A stretch of DNA of 36,815 bases, taken from Porticoccus sp. Its GTDB lineage: Bacteria > Pseudomonadota > Gammaproteobacteria > Pseudomonadales > Porticoccaceae. The stretch covers positions 47,989 to 84,803 of the forward strand of contig PANQ01000011.1 in assembly GCA_002707685.1 (NCBI GenBank), read 5' to 3'. Positions 19,489 through 30,250 of this stretch are shown here, in pieces. Positions within the stretch are counted from its first letter, which is position 1. Each line of letters opens with the position of its first letter. A program made the position numbers and the translations under genes. A model generated the notes under the pieces. It did no database searches, had not been told where the DNA came from, and saw only the letters and a program-made list of their open reading frames with translations.

Positions 19489-21195
19489 ATGACTATGGAT
19501 TGGCAACGTTCATTACTGATAGCTGGCATGCTGGTAGTGCTTTATTTGTTGTTTCTTGAGTGGGACACCTTTCAGAGTTCTCAGCAGGAAAATCAGAGTG
19601 CTGTTTCTGAAGAAACTGTTTTAGCTCCGGAAACGGCACAAACACCCAGTGATGTAACACCCGCTTCTGCTGATAACGAAATACCTGCACTACAAAGTGA
19701 TACTTCCCCGGTAACGTCAACACCCGTTGAATCGGCAACATCTGAAACGACGACAGACCGTTTGTTATCTGTATCCACAGATGTGCTCAATGTGCTGATT
19801 GACACCCGGGGTGGCGATATTGTTCGGGTGGCGTTGCCAGAACATCTGACGGAGCTGGAAGAGGATTCCTCGCCTTTTGTGTTGCTCAACCAGACCGCCA
19901 GTACGACTTATATTGCACAAAGTGGTCTGATCGGCGTCGACGGCACAGATAACACAGAAGGGCGCCCGCTCTTCAAGGCTGCAAAAAATGACTATCAACT
20001 CGCTGGAGATGCTGACCAACTCCAGGTTGACATGGTTTTCCAGCAAAATGACGTGACCATTACCAAACGGTTCACCTTTAGCCGGGGCGATCACCTGATT
20101 CGGGTGAGCTATCTGGTCGACAATCGGGGTACTGATAACTGGAAGGCGGGTTTGTTTGGCCAGATCAAGCGCGACAGCCATGAGCCCCAGGTGGCTACTG
20201 GAATGGGGATGAACCCCTATGTTGGTGCAGCACTGCGCACAACGGAGGAAAACTACAAAAAGCTCGATTTCGGTGATCTCGCTGAGAAACCTTTTAAAGA
20301 CAGCCTGACAGGTGGCTGGGTTGCAATGATTCAACACTACTTCATCAGTGCCTGGATCCCGGACCAATCAACCACCAACACCTTTTCACTGCGTCAGCTT
20401 GGTAACCAGGATCTTTATGCCATTGGTTTTACTTCTCCTCAGAAGTCAGTCGAACCCGGTACTACCGGAGAGTTCAAGGCCGAATTTTACGCGGGTCCCA
20501 AGGATCAATACAGGTTGGAAAAGATTTCCCCTTACCTTGATTTGACCGTGGATTACGGTTGGCTCTGGTGGGTTTCCAAACCGCTGTTCTGGGTGCTCTA
20601 TCAGCTGCACGAATTGATAGGAAATTGGGGTTGGTCGATTATTCTTTTGACCATCTTCATCAAGGCGGCATTCTATAAACTGTCAGCTACCAGTTATCGT
20701 TCCATGGCGAACATGCGTCGCTTGCAGCCAGAAATGATGCGCCTGAAAGATCTCTACGGGGATGATCGGCAGAAACTCTCCCAAGAGACAATGAACCTGT
20801 ACAAACGCGAAAAAGTCAATCCCATGGGTGGGTGCCTGCCAATCCTGGTGCAGATGCCAGTTTTCATTGCGCTTTATTGGGTGTTGTTTGAGAGTGTGGA
20901 GTTGCGACATGCACCCTGGATACTCTGGATTCAGGATTTATCCGTCAAGGATCCGCTGTTTATCCTGCCGTTGCTCATGGGTGCCAGCATGTTCATTCAA
21001 CAGAAATTGAATCCCACGCCTCCAGACCCTACTCAGGCAAAAATCATGCAAATGATGCCAATTGCCTTTACTTTTTTCTTTATGTTTTTTCCGGCCGGCT
21101 TGGTGCTTTACTGGACAGTAAACAATCTTCTTTCGATCCTTCAACAGTGGATGATCACCCGTCAGATAGAAGCGACTTCGGCGAAAAAGAAATAA
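19489..21195 (+). CDS. yidC: Membrane protein insertase YidC
   Basis: YidC inserts inner-membrane proteins, alone (for example ATP synthase subunit c) or with SecYEG. The 568-residue form is the gram-negative type: an N-terminal transmembrane segment (about 6-25), an acidic low-complexity linker (about 30-85), a large periplasmic beta domain (about 90-350), and a C-terminal five-helix core with GWGWSIILLTIFIKAAFY-like, PMGGCLPILVQMPVFIALYW and FPAGLVLYWTVNNLLSI segments. The tail ends in lysines. The start is either the ATG at 19489 (MTMDWQ) or the ATG at 19495 (MDWQ), as family members commonly begin MD.QR. It abuts yidD and is followed by a terminator. Confidence 0.97.
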   Translation: MTMDWQRSLLIAGMLVVLYLLFLEWDTFQSSQQENQSAVSEETVLAPETAQTPSDVTPASADNEIPALQSDTSPVTSTPVESATSETTTDRLLSVSTDVLNVLIDTRGGDIVRVALPEHLTELEEDSSPFVLLNQTASTTYIAQSGLIGVDGTDNTEGRPLFKAAKNDYQLAGDADQLQVDMVFQQNDVTITKRFTFSRGDHLIRVSYLVDNRGTDNWKAGLFGQIKRDSHEPQVATGMGMNPYVGAALRTTEENYKKLDFGDLAEKPFKDSLTGGWVAMIQHYFISAWIPDQSTTNTFSLRQLGNQDLYAIGFTSPQKSVEPGTTGEFKAEFYAGPKDQYRLEKISPYLDLTVDYGWLWWVSKPLFWVLYQLHELIGNWGWSIILLTIFIKAAFYKLSATSYRSMANMRRLQPEMMRLKDLYGDDRQKLSQETMNLYKREKVNPMGGCLPILVQMPVFIALYWVLFESVELRHAPWILWIQDLSVKDPLFILPLLMGASMFIQQKLNPTPPDPTQAKIMQMMPIAFTFFFMFFPAGLVLYWTVNNLLSILQQWMITRQIEATSAKKK

Positions 21196-21202
21196 ATACT
21201 TC

Positions 21203-21225
21203 AAGGCTCCTCCGGGAGCCTTTTT
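21203..21225 (+). terminator. Rho-independent terminator after yidC
   Basis: AAGGCTCC pairs with GGAGCCTT around a 4-nt loop (TCCG) and runs into five T. It lies 8 nt past the yidC stop and only 9 nt before mnmE, so mnmE is read either by read-through or from another promoter. Confidence 0.8.
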
Positions 21226-21233
21226 GGTGATAT

Positions 21234-22607
21234 ATGAACAGCCCCTGTCACGATCAGGATGTTATTGTCGCAGTGGCGACTCCACCAGGCCGCGGTGGGG
21301 TCGGCGTGATACGTATTTCGGGGGCCGCACTGGGTCCCTTTGTCGATGGGTTAATTGGGAAGAGTCTAGAACCCCGCAAAGCTGTTTTTACAGACTTTCA
21401 CGACGGCAATCATCAGGTTATTGATCGCGGTCTGGCGATCTATTTTCTTGCGCCCCACTCCTTTACCGGGGAGCACGTGCTCGAGCTGCAGGGGCATGGT
21501 GGTCCGGTTATCATGGATCTGCTGCTACAGCGGGCCGTTGAGCTGGGTGCCAGACTCGCTTTGCCCGGTGAGTTTTCACAGCGCGCTTTCCTCAATGACA
21601 AGCTCGATCTGACCCAGGCCGAAGCCATTGCCGATCTCATAGATGCCACCTCAGTGCAGGCTGCCCGTTGTGCAGTCCGCTCCTTGCAGGGGGCCTTTTC
21701 CACAAGGATCCACCAATTACTGGAGGCATTGACCACTCTGCGGGTTTATGTGGAAGCGGCCATTGATTTTCCCGAGGAAGAAATCGATTTTTTGGCTGAT
21801 GGTCGGGTCAGCACAGATTTGCATGAGATCGTTACCCGGCTTGATGGGGTTTTTGATCAAGCAAAACAGGGTGCCCTGCTGAAAGAGGGTATGACGGTCG
21901 TTATTGCAGGTAAGCCCAATGCCGGCAAGTCCAGTTTACTCAATACACTATCGGGTAGGGATAGTGCAATAGTCACTGATATAGAGGGGACCACCAGGGA
22001 TTTATTACGGGAAGAAATCAATCTCGATGGGATGCCACTGCATGTCATCGACACGGCGGGCTTGCGCGAGTCTGGTGACCCGATTGAACGGGAAGGTATC
22101 CGTCGCGCTTGGCAGGCAATAGAAGAGGCAGACCGGGTTCTGTTTGTGGTGGACAGCAGCCAACCCTATTCGCTGGATCCACAAAAGAACTGGCCGGAGT
22201 ATTTCAGCAGGTTTCCGCAGGCCGAAAATATCAGTTTCATCTTGAATAAAGCGGATACGTCAGGCATTCAGGTGGGGATCACTGAGAATCAGGGGCATCC
22301 GGTAGTGACACTGTCAGCCAAACAGAACCATGGGCTGAATTACCTGGTTGATCATCTCAAGCACTGCATGGGTTATTCGGGTAGCGAGGCGGGGAGTTTT
22401 ACCGCCAGACGGCGCCACCTGGATGCCTTGCAGCGCACCCAACAATACTTGTGTAGTGGTGAAAAACAACTCAATGAGGCTGGTGCGGGCGAGTTGCTTG
22501 CCGAAGATTTGCGTTTGGCCCAGCAGTGCCTGGCCGAAATCACAGGTGAATTTACTTCGGATGATCTGCTGGGTGAAATTTTTTCCAGTTTTTGCATCGG
22601 AAAATGA
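21234..22607 (+). CDS. mnmE: tRNA modification GTPase MnmE
   Basis: MnmE (TrmE) is the GTPase partner of MnmG in wobble uridine modification. The 457 residues show the N-terminal formyl-folate-binding domain ([29 protein letters not shown]), a helical domain, and an inserted G domain with G1 [13 protein letters not shown] around residues 222-234, G2 IEGTTRD, G3 DTAGLRE and G4 NKAD. The C-terminus is the invariant CIGK, whose cysteine is catalytic. Length is typical. The gene follows the yidC terminator and is the last before the dnaA-proximal origin-like region. Confidence 0.98.
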   Translation: MNSPCHDQDVIVAVATPPGRGGVGVIRISGAALGPFVDGLIGKSLEPRKAVFTDFHDGNHQVIDRGLAIYFLAPHSFTGEHVLELQGHGGPVIMDLLLQRAVELGARLALPGEFSQRAFLNDKLDLTQAEAIADLIDATSVQAARCAVRSLQGAFSTRIHQLLEALTTLRVYVEAAIDFPEEEIDFLADGRVSTDLHEIVTRLDGVFDQAKQGALLKEGMTVVIAGKPNAGKSSLLNTLSGRDSAIVTDIEGTTRDLLREEINLDGMPLHVIDTAGLRESGDPIEREGIRRAWQAIEEADRVLFVVDSSQPYSLDPQKNWPEYFSRFPQAENISFILNKADTSGIQVGITENQGHPVVTLSAKQNHGLNYLVDHLKHCMGYSGSEAGSFTARRRHLDALQRTQQYLCSGEKQLNEAGAGELLAEDLRLAQQCLAEITGEFTSDDLLGEIFSSFCIGK

Positions 22608-22713
22608 CTTTTTTGGGACGGACAGTCATTAATCACTGCAGGCCAATAACGCCGCCTGCCCACTTGATCTATTTGACAGCAAATCCCCAGTAAACACACA
22701 TTTTAATAACAGG

Positions 22714-22722
22714 TTACCCACA
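22714..22722 (+). promoter_or_regulatory. DnaA box (one mismatch)
   Basis: TTACCCACA, one base from consensus, upstream of dnaA. Confidence 0.5.
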
Positions 22723-22760
22723 GTTTCTGATTAAAAAACAACCATTGCAAACTATTTTTC

Positions 22761-22769
22761 TGTGTATAA
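22761..22769 (-). promoter_or_regulatory. DnaA box (TTATNCACA consensus)
   Basis: TGTGTATAA is the reverse complement of TTATACACA, a full match to TTATNCACA. Confidence 0.65.
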
Positions 22770-22851
22770 CATAAAACCTATTGCATTACATAACTTACTG
22801 ATAAATATCAATATAGTTGATTATTTCGCTGTTAAGGTAATGCCAGATAGG

Positions 22852-22860
22852 TGTGGATAA
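22852..22860 (-). promoter_or_regulatory. DnaA box (exact consensus)
   Basis: TGTGGATAA within AGGTGTGGATAACTGGG (22849-22865), nearly identical to the copy at 18571-18587. Confidence 0.7.
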
Positions 22861-22950
22861 CTGGGCATTTTATCGCTAGACTGGGTCCATAAAAACAACA
22901 CGAAGTATCCGCATTTTCGTGCCGCCTACAAAGCTAAGAAGGGGTTTGGT

Positions 22951-24387
22951 TTGGCTCAAATTTTATGGGAAAAGTGTCTTGGCTATCTTCAAGAAGAGTT
23001 GCCGGCACAACAATTCAATACCTGGATAAGGCCGCTAAGACTCGATACCTCACAACCTACAGGGTCGACCTCCCCAAACAGTGTCTGTCTGCTGGCACCC
23101 AATCGTTTTGTGAAGGATTGGGTGTCGGACAAATTTCTTGATCGAATTGTCGATATTTATCAGCAGGTTTGCGGAGAGCGATGTGCTGTAACCGTAGAAT
23201 CAGGGGTCCTGGAAAGGGAACGAGGTGTAGCTATTTCGCAGGCATCTACTGATATTGAGGTTGAGGTTGATGCTGCTGTTTCAGCTCCGGTGGCAGCTAG
23301 TGTTCCACCCCGACCACAAACACATTCAGCCACCAGAAACAGTGGTATTGAGGGTGGCCTGAATCACCAGAGCAATATAAACGAGGTTTTTACCTTTTCT
23401 TCGTTTGTAGAAGGGAAATCAAATCAGCTGGCACTGGCTGCTTCGAAGCAGATTGCCGAAAACCCCGGTGGTTCTTACAACCCCCTCTTTATCTATGGTG
23501 GTGTTGGGTTGGGGAAAACTCACCTGATGCATGCAGTGGGTAATGCGCTGCGCCTGCAGAAGCCCAATGCAAAGATTATTTATCTGCATTCTGAGCGTTT
23601 TGTTGCGGATATGGTCAAGGCATTGCAGTTAAATGCTATCAACGATTTCAAGCGCTTCTACCGTTCCGTAGATGCTTTGTTGATTGATGACATCCAATTT
23701 TTTGCAGGCAAGGAGCGATCCCAGGAGGAGTTTTTTCATACCTTCAATGCACTTCTTGAGGGCGGTCAGCAAATGATACTGACCTGTGACCGTTACCCAA
23801 AAGAAATCAATGGTCTTGAAGAGCGCCTCAAATCCCGTTTTGGGTGGGGGCTGACTGTTGCGGTAGAGCCACCGGAGCTGGAAACCCGCGTAGCGATTCT
23901 TATTAAAAAGGCCCATCAGGCAAAGGTTGAGCTGCCGACCGACGCGGCTTTTTTTATTGCCCAGCGTATCCGGTCAAATGTGCGAGAGCTTGAAGGTGCT
24001 CTAAAAAGAGTTATAGCAAGTGCCCACTTTACCGGTAGAGCAATAGATATAGACCTTATTCGTGAATCTCTTCGGGATCTTCTTGCCCTGCAGGACAAGC
24101 TGGTGACCATTGATAATATCCAACGGGTGGTATCTGAATATTACAAGGTTAAACTGTCTGAGCTTCTTTCAAAGCGCAGAAGCCGGTCAATCGCCAGGCC
24201 ACGACAGGTAGCAATGGCGTTGGCCAAGGAGCTGACGAATCACAGCTTGCCGGAAATAGGGGAGGCCTTCGGTGGCAGGGATCATACAACGGTCCTCCAC
24301 GCTTGCCGAAAGGTCAAGGAGTTGCAGGAAACGAGTCGTGATATAGGTGAGGACTTCAAGCAACTACTTCGGGCATTGACCACCTGA
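22951..24387 (+). CDS. dnaA: Chromosomal replication initiator DnaA
   Basis: DnaA binds DnaA boxes, melts the origin and loads DnaB. The 478 residues include domain I ([25 protein letters not shown], cited in part), a variable linker (about 85-145), the AAA+ domain with Walker [10 protein letters not shown] near residue 183, Walker [10 protein letters not shown], and the C-terminal DNA-binding signature [15 protein letters not shown]. The start is TTG, with GAAGGGG 5 nt upstream; no ATG is available nearby in frame. DnaA boxes lie in the upstream region, so autoregulation is likely. dnaN follows after 94 nt. Confidence 0.98.
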   Translation: MAQILWEKCLGYLQEELPAQQFNTWIRPLRLDTSQPTGSTSPNSVCLLAPNRFVKDWVSDKFLDRIVDIYQQVCGERCAVTVESGVLERERGVAISQASTDIEVEVDAAVSAPVAASVPPRPQTHSATRNSGIEGGLNHQSNINEVFTFSSFVEGKSNQLALAASKQIAENPGGSYNPLFIYGGVGLGKTHLMHAVGNALRLQKPNAKIIYLHSERFVADMVKALQLNAINDFKRFYRSVDALLIDDIQFFAGKERSQEEFFHTFNALLEGGQQMILTCDRYPKEINGLEERLKSRFGWGLTVAVEPPELETRVAILIKKAHQAKVELPTDAAFFIAQRIRSNVRELEGALKRVIASAHFTGRAIDIDLIRESLRDLLALQDKLVTIDNIQRVVSEYYKVKLSELLSKRRSRSIARPRQVAMALAKELTNHSLPEIGEAFGGRDHTTVLHACRKVKELQETSRDIGEDFKQLLRALTT

Positions 24388-24481
24388 TTGTCTGATGACA
24401 AAAACTGTTCCCGGAATCCAGGATAGATCATAATAGTAACCCTCAGATAACCGGCCTTATTTACTTGTTGGAAGATAGCTA

Positions 24482-25585
24482 ATGAAGTTCACCGTATCGC
24501 GAGAAGATTTTCTTAAGCCCCTGCAGTTGGTGGTTGGCGTTGTTGAAAGACGTCAGACCTTACCCATCCTATCGAATGTGCTGATTGGATTGAGTGACGG
24601 TCGTTTATCGTTAACTGGAACGGATCTTGAGGTGGAGATTCTTGGTTATCTGGATCTGGGTGATAGTCCGGTTATAGACGGTGAAATCACGGTGCCCGGT
24701 CGAAAATTGATGGATATTTGTCGTTCCTTGCCCGAGGGTGCAGAGTTGACTATTTCGGTGGATGCGGGTCGTGCAACCGTTACGAGTGGTAGGAGCCGTT
24801 TTACCCTGTCAACACTGCCGGCAAATGAATTTCCGAGTGTAGAAGATGGTCCTGGTAACAGGGAGTTTTCCCTGAGCCAGCACACGTTCAAACAATTGCT
24901 GGATAGCACAGCATTTGCCATGGCTCAGCAGGATGTACGTTACTACCTGAATGGCATGCTGCTTGAGGTCGGTGAAGGCCGAGTCCGGGTGGTTGCAACC
25001 GATGGTCACCGGTTGGCCATGCGTGACGCCCCCCTGGAGAATCTCGACAGCGACGCGATACAGGTCATTATCCCACGCAAGGGTGTTTTGGAGCTGTCCC
25101 GCCTGCTCGTTGAAGATGCTGGGGTTGAAGTCGTACTTGGCAATAACCACATACGGGTTTCAACACCAGAATTTCGTTTTACTTCAAAATTGGTTGATGG
25201 CGCCTATCCTGACTATCAGCGTGTTTTGCCCAAGGGGGGCAATAAACAACTCATCGGTCGGAGGGAGGAGCTGCGGCAGGCATTTAGTCGCACTGCGATC
25301 CTTTCCAATGAAAAATACCGCGGTGTGCGTTTACTCCTCAGTGATGGCCTGTTGACATTGACCGCGAATAACCCGGAGCAGGAGGAGGCCCAGGAAGACG
25401 TGGCCGTTAACTACGATGCTGGTGAATTGGAAATAGGCTTTAACGTCAGCTATGTCATTGATGTGCTTAATGTATTACGTGGGGATGAGGTTCGTTTTAC
25501 TTTGTCCGATGCGAATAGCAGTGCATTGATAGAAGACCCTACGGTAGAGGGCGCCGTCTACGTGGTAATGCCGATGCGCCTGTAG
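24482..25585 (+). CDS. dnaN: DNA polymerase III beta sliding clamp
   Basis: DnaN dimerises into the ring that tethers polymerase III to DNA. The 367 residues match the E. coli length (366). It begins MKFTVSREDFLKPLQLVVGVVE, cited in part as the N-terminal landmark, has the repeated clamp-fold segments including LPILSNVLIG, ATDGHRLAMRDAPL and SNEKYRGVRLLLSDGLL, and ends YVVMPMRL, the usual C-terminus contributing to the peptide-binding pocket. GGAAG lies 8 nt before the ATG. Canonical position between dnaA and recF. Confidence 0.98.
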   Translation: MKFTVSREDFLKPLQLVVGVVERRQTLPILSNVLIGLSDGRLSLTGTDLEVEILGYLDLGDSPVIDGEITVPGRKLMDICRSLPEGAELTISVDAGRATVTSGRSRFTLSTLPANEFPSVEDGPGNREFSLSQHTFKQLLDSTAFAMAQQDVRYYLNGMLLEVGEGRVRVVATDGHRLAMRDAPLENLDSDAIQVIIPRKGVLELSRLLVEDAGVEVVLGNNHIRVSTPEFRFTSKLVDGAYPDYQRVLPKGGNKQLIGRREELRQAFSRTAILSNEKYRGVRLLLSDGLLTLTANNPEQEEAQEDVAVNYDAGELEIGFNVSYVIDVLNVLRGDEVRFTLSDANSSALIEDPTVEGAVYVVMPMRL

Positions 25586-25620
25586 CGTGATTGGCCCGAG
25601 TATAGCAATAGACGTAATCA

Positions 25621-26724
25621 ATGTATCTTAAACAGCTGCATGTGCATGGGTTGAGGAATTTGAAGCACATTCAGCTGACCCTTTCTCCGCAGGTGAATCT
25701 TTTCCACGGCCCCAACGGTAGCGGCAAAACCAGCATTCTGGAGGCGATTTTTCTGTTGGGTCGTGGCCGTTCCTTCCGAAGCCGTGTTCTCAACACCGTC
25801 ATAAATACCCAAGAGCAGGTATGTACCGCATATGGTTTGCGGGAATCTTCCGGTGTTTCAACTCCGATAGGGGTTTCTCGCGGCCGCCAGGGCGATTTTT
25901 TATTCAAAATAAGTGGACAGCAAATCGCCGCCGCCTCTGCTCTTGCGGAAACTTTGCCTTTGTTGCTTTTAAATGCTGAGGGCTTTGACCTGATTGGAGG
26001 TGGGCCACAATATCGGCGTCGCTTTATCGACTGGGGCGTGTTCCACGTGGAACACAATTATAAACAGTTGGTGCGACGCTACCAGCGTGTACTCAAACAA
26101 CGCAATTCACTAATGCGACATGATAGAATAGATGAACAGATGTTGGCTGTATGGGATACTGAATTTGTTGATCTCGCACAACAGATAAACACCTCGAGAA
26201 ATGCCTATCTCAATGATTTGTTGCCCATAGTCAAACAGGTGGCTTGTGAGCTGTCTGAGGGTTTGGGTGATGTGGATTTTGCTGTTTATCCTGGCTGGGA
26301 TGAAGCGGTGGGTCTGGCCGAGGTGCTGCTCAAAGATCGCCCGAGAGATCGCTTGCTAAAAACTACCCATCATGGCCCCCACCGCGCAGATTTACGGATC
26401 AGGATAAAGAAGCAGAATGTAAGCGATATTCTATCCCGAGGGCAGCTAAAAGTGCTGGCGACAGCTATGCAAGTTGCACAAGGTTATCTTTTTTACAACA
26501 AAACCGGTCAGTCTGGCTTGTATTTGATAGATGATCTACCGGCAGAACTGGATATAAAACACAGACAGCAGGTTTGTGAAAAGCTTAGTGCTCTTGGTGC
26601 TCAGATATTCGTTACTGGCGTAGAGCGTAGGGATCTTCTGGATCTCTGGTCTGAGTCAACAAGCGAACTTAGGTTGTTCCACGTGGAACAGGGTTCTGTT
26701 CGGGAAGATCATTGCACTGAGTAA
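25621..26724 (+). CDS. recF: DNA replication and repair protein RecF
   Basis: RecF is an SMC-like ATPase that, with RecO and RecR, loads RecA at gaps. The 367 residues carry Walker A GPNGSGKT at 30-37, the ABC signature-like LSRGQLK segment and the Walker B-like YLIDDLPAELD. The N-terminus MYLKQLHVHGLRNLKHI is typical. The ribosome binding site is weak. Two perfect parS sites (26039-26054 and 26675-26690) lie within the gene, each encoding FHVE. The second is close to the 3' end, in a tail that is variable between RecF proteins. gyrB begins 41 nt later. Confidence 0.97.
   Translation: MYLKQLHVHGLRNLKHIQLTLSPQVNLFHGPNGSGKTSILEAIFLLGRGRSFRSRVLNTVINTQEQVCTAYGLRESSGVSTPIGVSRGRQGDFLFKISGQQIAAASALAETLPLLLLNAEGFDLIGGGPQYRRRFIDWGVFHVEHNYKQLVRRYQRVLKQRNSLMRHDRIDEQMLAVWDTEFVDLAQQINTSRNAYLNDLLPIVKQVACELSEGLGDVDFAVYPGWDEAVGLAEVLLKDRPRDRLLKTTHHGPHRADLRIRIKKQNVSDILSRGQLKVLATAMQVAQGYLFYNKTGQSGLYLIDDLPAELDIKHRQQVCEKLSALGAQIFVTGVERRDLLDLWSESTSELRLFHVEQGSVREDHCTE
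26039..26054. promoter_or_regulatory. parS: parS site 1 (inside recF)
   Basis: TGTTCCACGTGGAACA is a perfect 16-bp palindrome and matches the bacterial parS consensus; the symmetry extends to 18 bp (26038-26055). ParB from the same window should bind it. Confidence 0.9.
26675..26690. promoter_or_regulatory. parS: parS site 2 (inside recF)
   Basis: An identical TGTTCCACGTGGAACA 636 bp downstream of the first copy, near the recF 3' end and about 8 kb from the mnmG-rpmH origin candidate. Confidence 0.9.
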
Positions 26725-26747
26725 TTTACATCCAGAAATTAACATGA

Positions 26748-29186
<2,439 letters not shown>

Positions 29187-29203
29187 CTGATTGATTTTTA
29201 AAT

Positions 29204-29232
29204 AAAAAACCCGACTTTTAGTCGGGTTTTTT
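29204..29232 (+). terminator. Terminator after gyrB, probably bidirectional
   Basis: AAAAAACCCGACT pairs with AGTCGGGTTTTTT around three bases. It ends the gyrB transcript and, being symmetrical, can also end the convergent transcript of the small gene at 29262-29435. Confidence 0.92.
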
Positions 29233-29261
29233 ATAATCTGCTTACCCGTATCCCGGGCGAG

Positions 29262-29435
29262 CTATTCTTCGTGATCCCGCCAGACATCGCCATCCGTTTT
29301 CCGCCGACCACGATTTTCCCTGCGATCTTCTTTGTTGGGTTCAAAGCGAATGTCATCTCGTCTATCGGGGTTTTTCCGACGCTGCTCTTTGCGCCGATCC
29401 TCTCCAATATAAGCGCCTTTATCAATATTTTTCAT
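29262..29435 (-). CDS. Small arginine-dyad-rich protein, function unknown
   Basis: A 57-residue, highly charged soluble protein starting MKNIDKGAYIGEDRR. It has repeated Arg-Arg dyads at short intervals (GEDRR, EQRR, NPDRR, KEDRR, RGRR) and an acidic end DGDVWRDHEE. No membrane segment, signal peptide or cysteine is seen. I recall similar short DRR-repeat proteins in gammaproteobacteria, but no function. It lies 86 nt after the acyltransferase on the same strand and shares the gyrB terminator region. A GTG five codons upstream (29450) is an alternative start; neither has a strong ribosome binding site. The regular repeat and clean position argue that it is real, but this is not proven. Confidence 0.6.
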   Translation of the reverse strand: MKNIDKGAYIGEDRRKEQRRKNPDRRDDIRFEPNKEDRRENRGRRKTDGDVWRDHEE

Positions 29436-29521
29436 GCATAAAACCCACACTGGTTGTGGACAGTCACACCATTCAGTCTAGGAGAGTATGGGTAGAAAAT
29501 CTAACAGCTTGTGATGGAAAT

Positions 29522-30250
29522 TTACTGGTCGGCCAATTTTAGCTGCTGTGTCTCAATCCAGTCCTTGACCTGTTCTGTCACAGCCTGGCTGTTGCTCTCC
29601 GGTGTCACAAGAATGGGCTTGCCAATAATGACGTGGATCGTACCCGATCGTTTCATCAGTTGCCGTGCTGGCCAGCAATAGCCCGCATTATGGGCTACCG
29701 GAATGATGGGCACACCCGCTGCAATCGCCAGGGCGGCGCCACTTCGGCCATACTTGCCAATTTTACCAAAAGGGATGCGGGACCCCTCTGGATAAATAAC
29801 CACCCGATTCCCTTCGCTGATACGTTGTGTGCCCTGCTGCATAACCTGCTTCATGGCCTGGCGTGGGTTGGTGCGATCAATGGCAATGGGGTGCATCAGG
29901 CGGATACCCCAACCAAAAAAAGGTATTTTCAGTAACTCCTGTTTCAGGATGGTGCTGACGGGCATAAAGAGCCGCTGCAGGAAAAAAACCTCCCAGGTTG
30001 ACTGGTGTTTGCTGAGGATAACACAGGGGGTATGAGGAACATTTTCCAGACCATCTACCTGGACGTTAATACCGCAGGTGAGGCCGAGTGCGCGGTTAAT
30101 CAGCATACCGGCTGTAGTGAGTAGACGGTGACGATTCAGGTATCCTAGAAAAGGCCCGGAAATGGTAGAAATGAGGCCAAATACAAAGACTATCAGCATA
30201 TAAAGGAGGTAAAACAGCATTGAACGCAGGAACATAATTGGTTTATTCAT
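29522..30250 (-). CDS. 1-acyl-sn-glycerol-3-phosphate acyltransferase (PlsC family)
   Basis: Members of this family acylate lysophosphatidic acid to phosphatidic acid at the inner membrane. The 242 residues begin with one or two hydrophobic segments (about 7-36). Motif I is KHQSTWE at 81-87, an HX4E version (His82, Glu87) of the usual HX4D. Motif III is YPEGSR at 153-158. The KHQSTWE form also occurs, as I recall, in the acyltransferase next to gmhB and glyS in Pseudomonas. It overlaps gmhB by 8 nt, so translation is coupled, and belongs to a glyQ-glyS-gmhB-acyltransferase run. Other acyl acceptors (for example ornithine lipid synthesis) cannot be excluded from sequence. Confidence 0.88.
   Translation of the reverse strand: MNKPIMFLRSMLFYLLYMLIVFVFGLISTISGPFLGYLNRHRLLTTAGMLINRALGLTCGINVQVDGLENVPHTPCVILSKHQSTWEVFFLQRLFMPVSTILKQELLKIPFFGWGIRLMHPIAIDRTNPRQAMKQVMQQGTQRISEGNRVVIYPEGSRIPFGKIGKYGRSGAALAIAAGVPIIPVAHNAGYCWPARQLMKRSGTIHVIIGKPILVTPESNSQAVTEQVKDWIETQQLKLADQ

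Larger units (their letters stand above)
22608..22950. other. DnaA-box region upstream of dnaA (second origin candidate)
   Basis: This 343-nt gene-free stretch is AT-rich between about 22724 and 22845. It contains three good DnaA boxes: 22714-22722 (one mismatch), 22761-22769 (TTATACACA, reverse strand) and 22852-22860 (TTATCCACA, reverse strand). It must hold the dnaA promoter, but no confident -35/-10 pair is chosen. The boxes could serve dnaA autoregulation, origin function, or both. Confidence 0.6.

Noticed and set aside
22638-22659. Hairpin after mnmE as a terminator
   Set aside because: GCAGGC/GCCTGC has a 10-nt loop and no following T-run.
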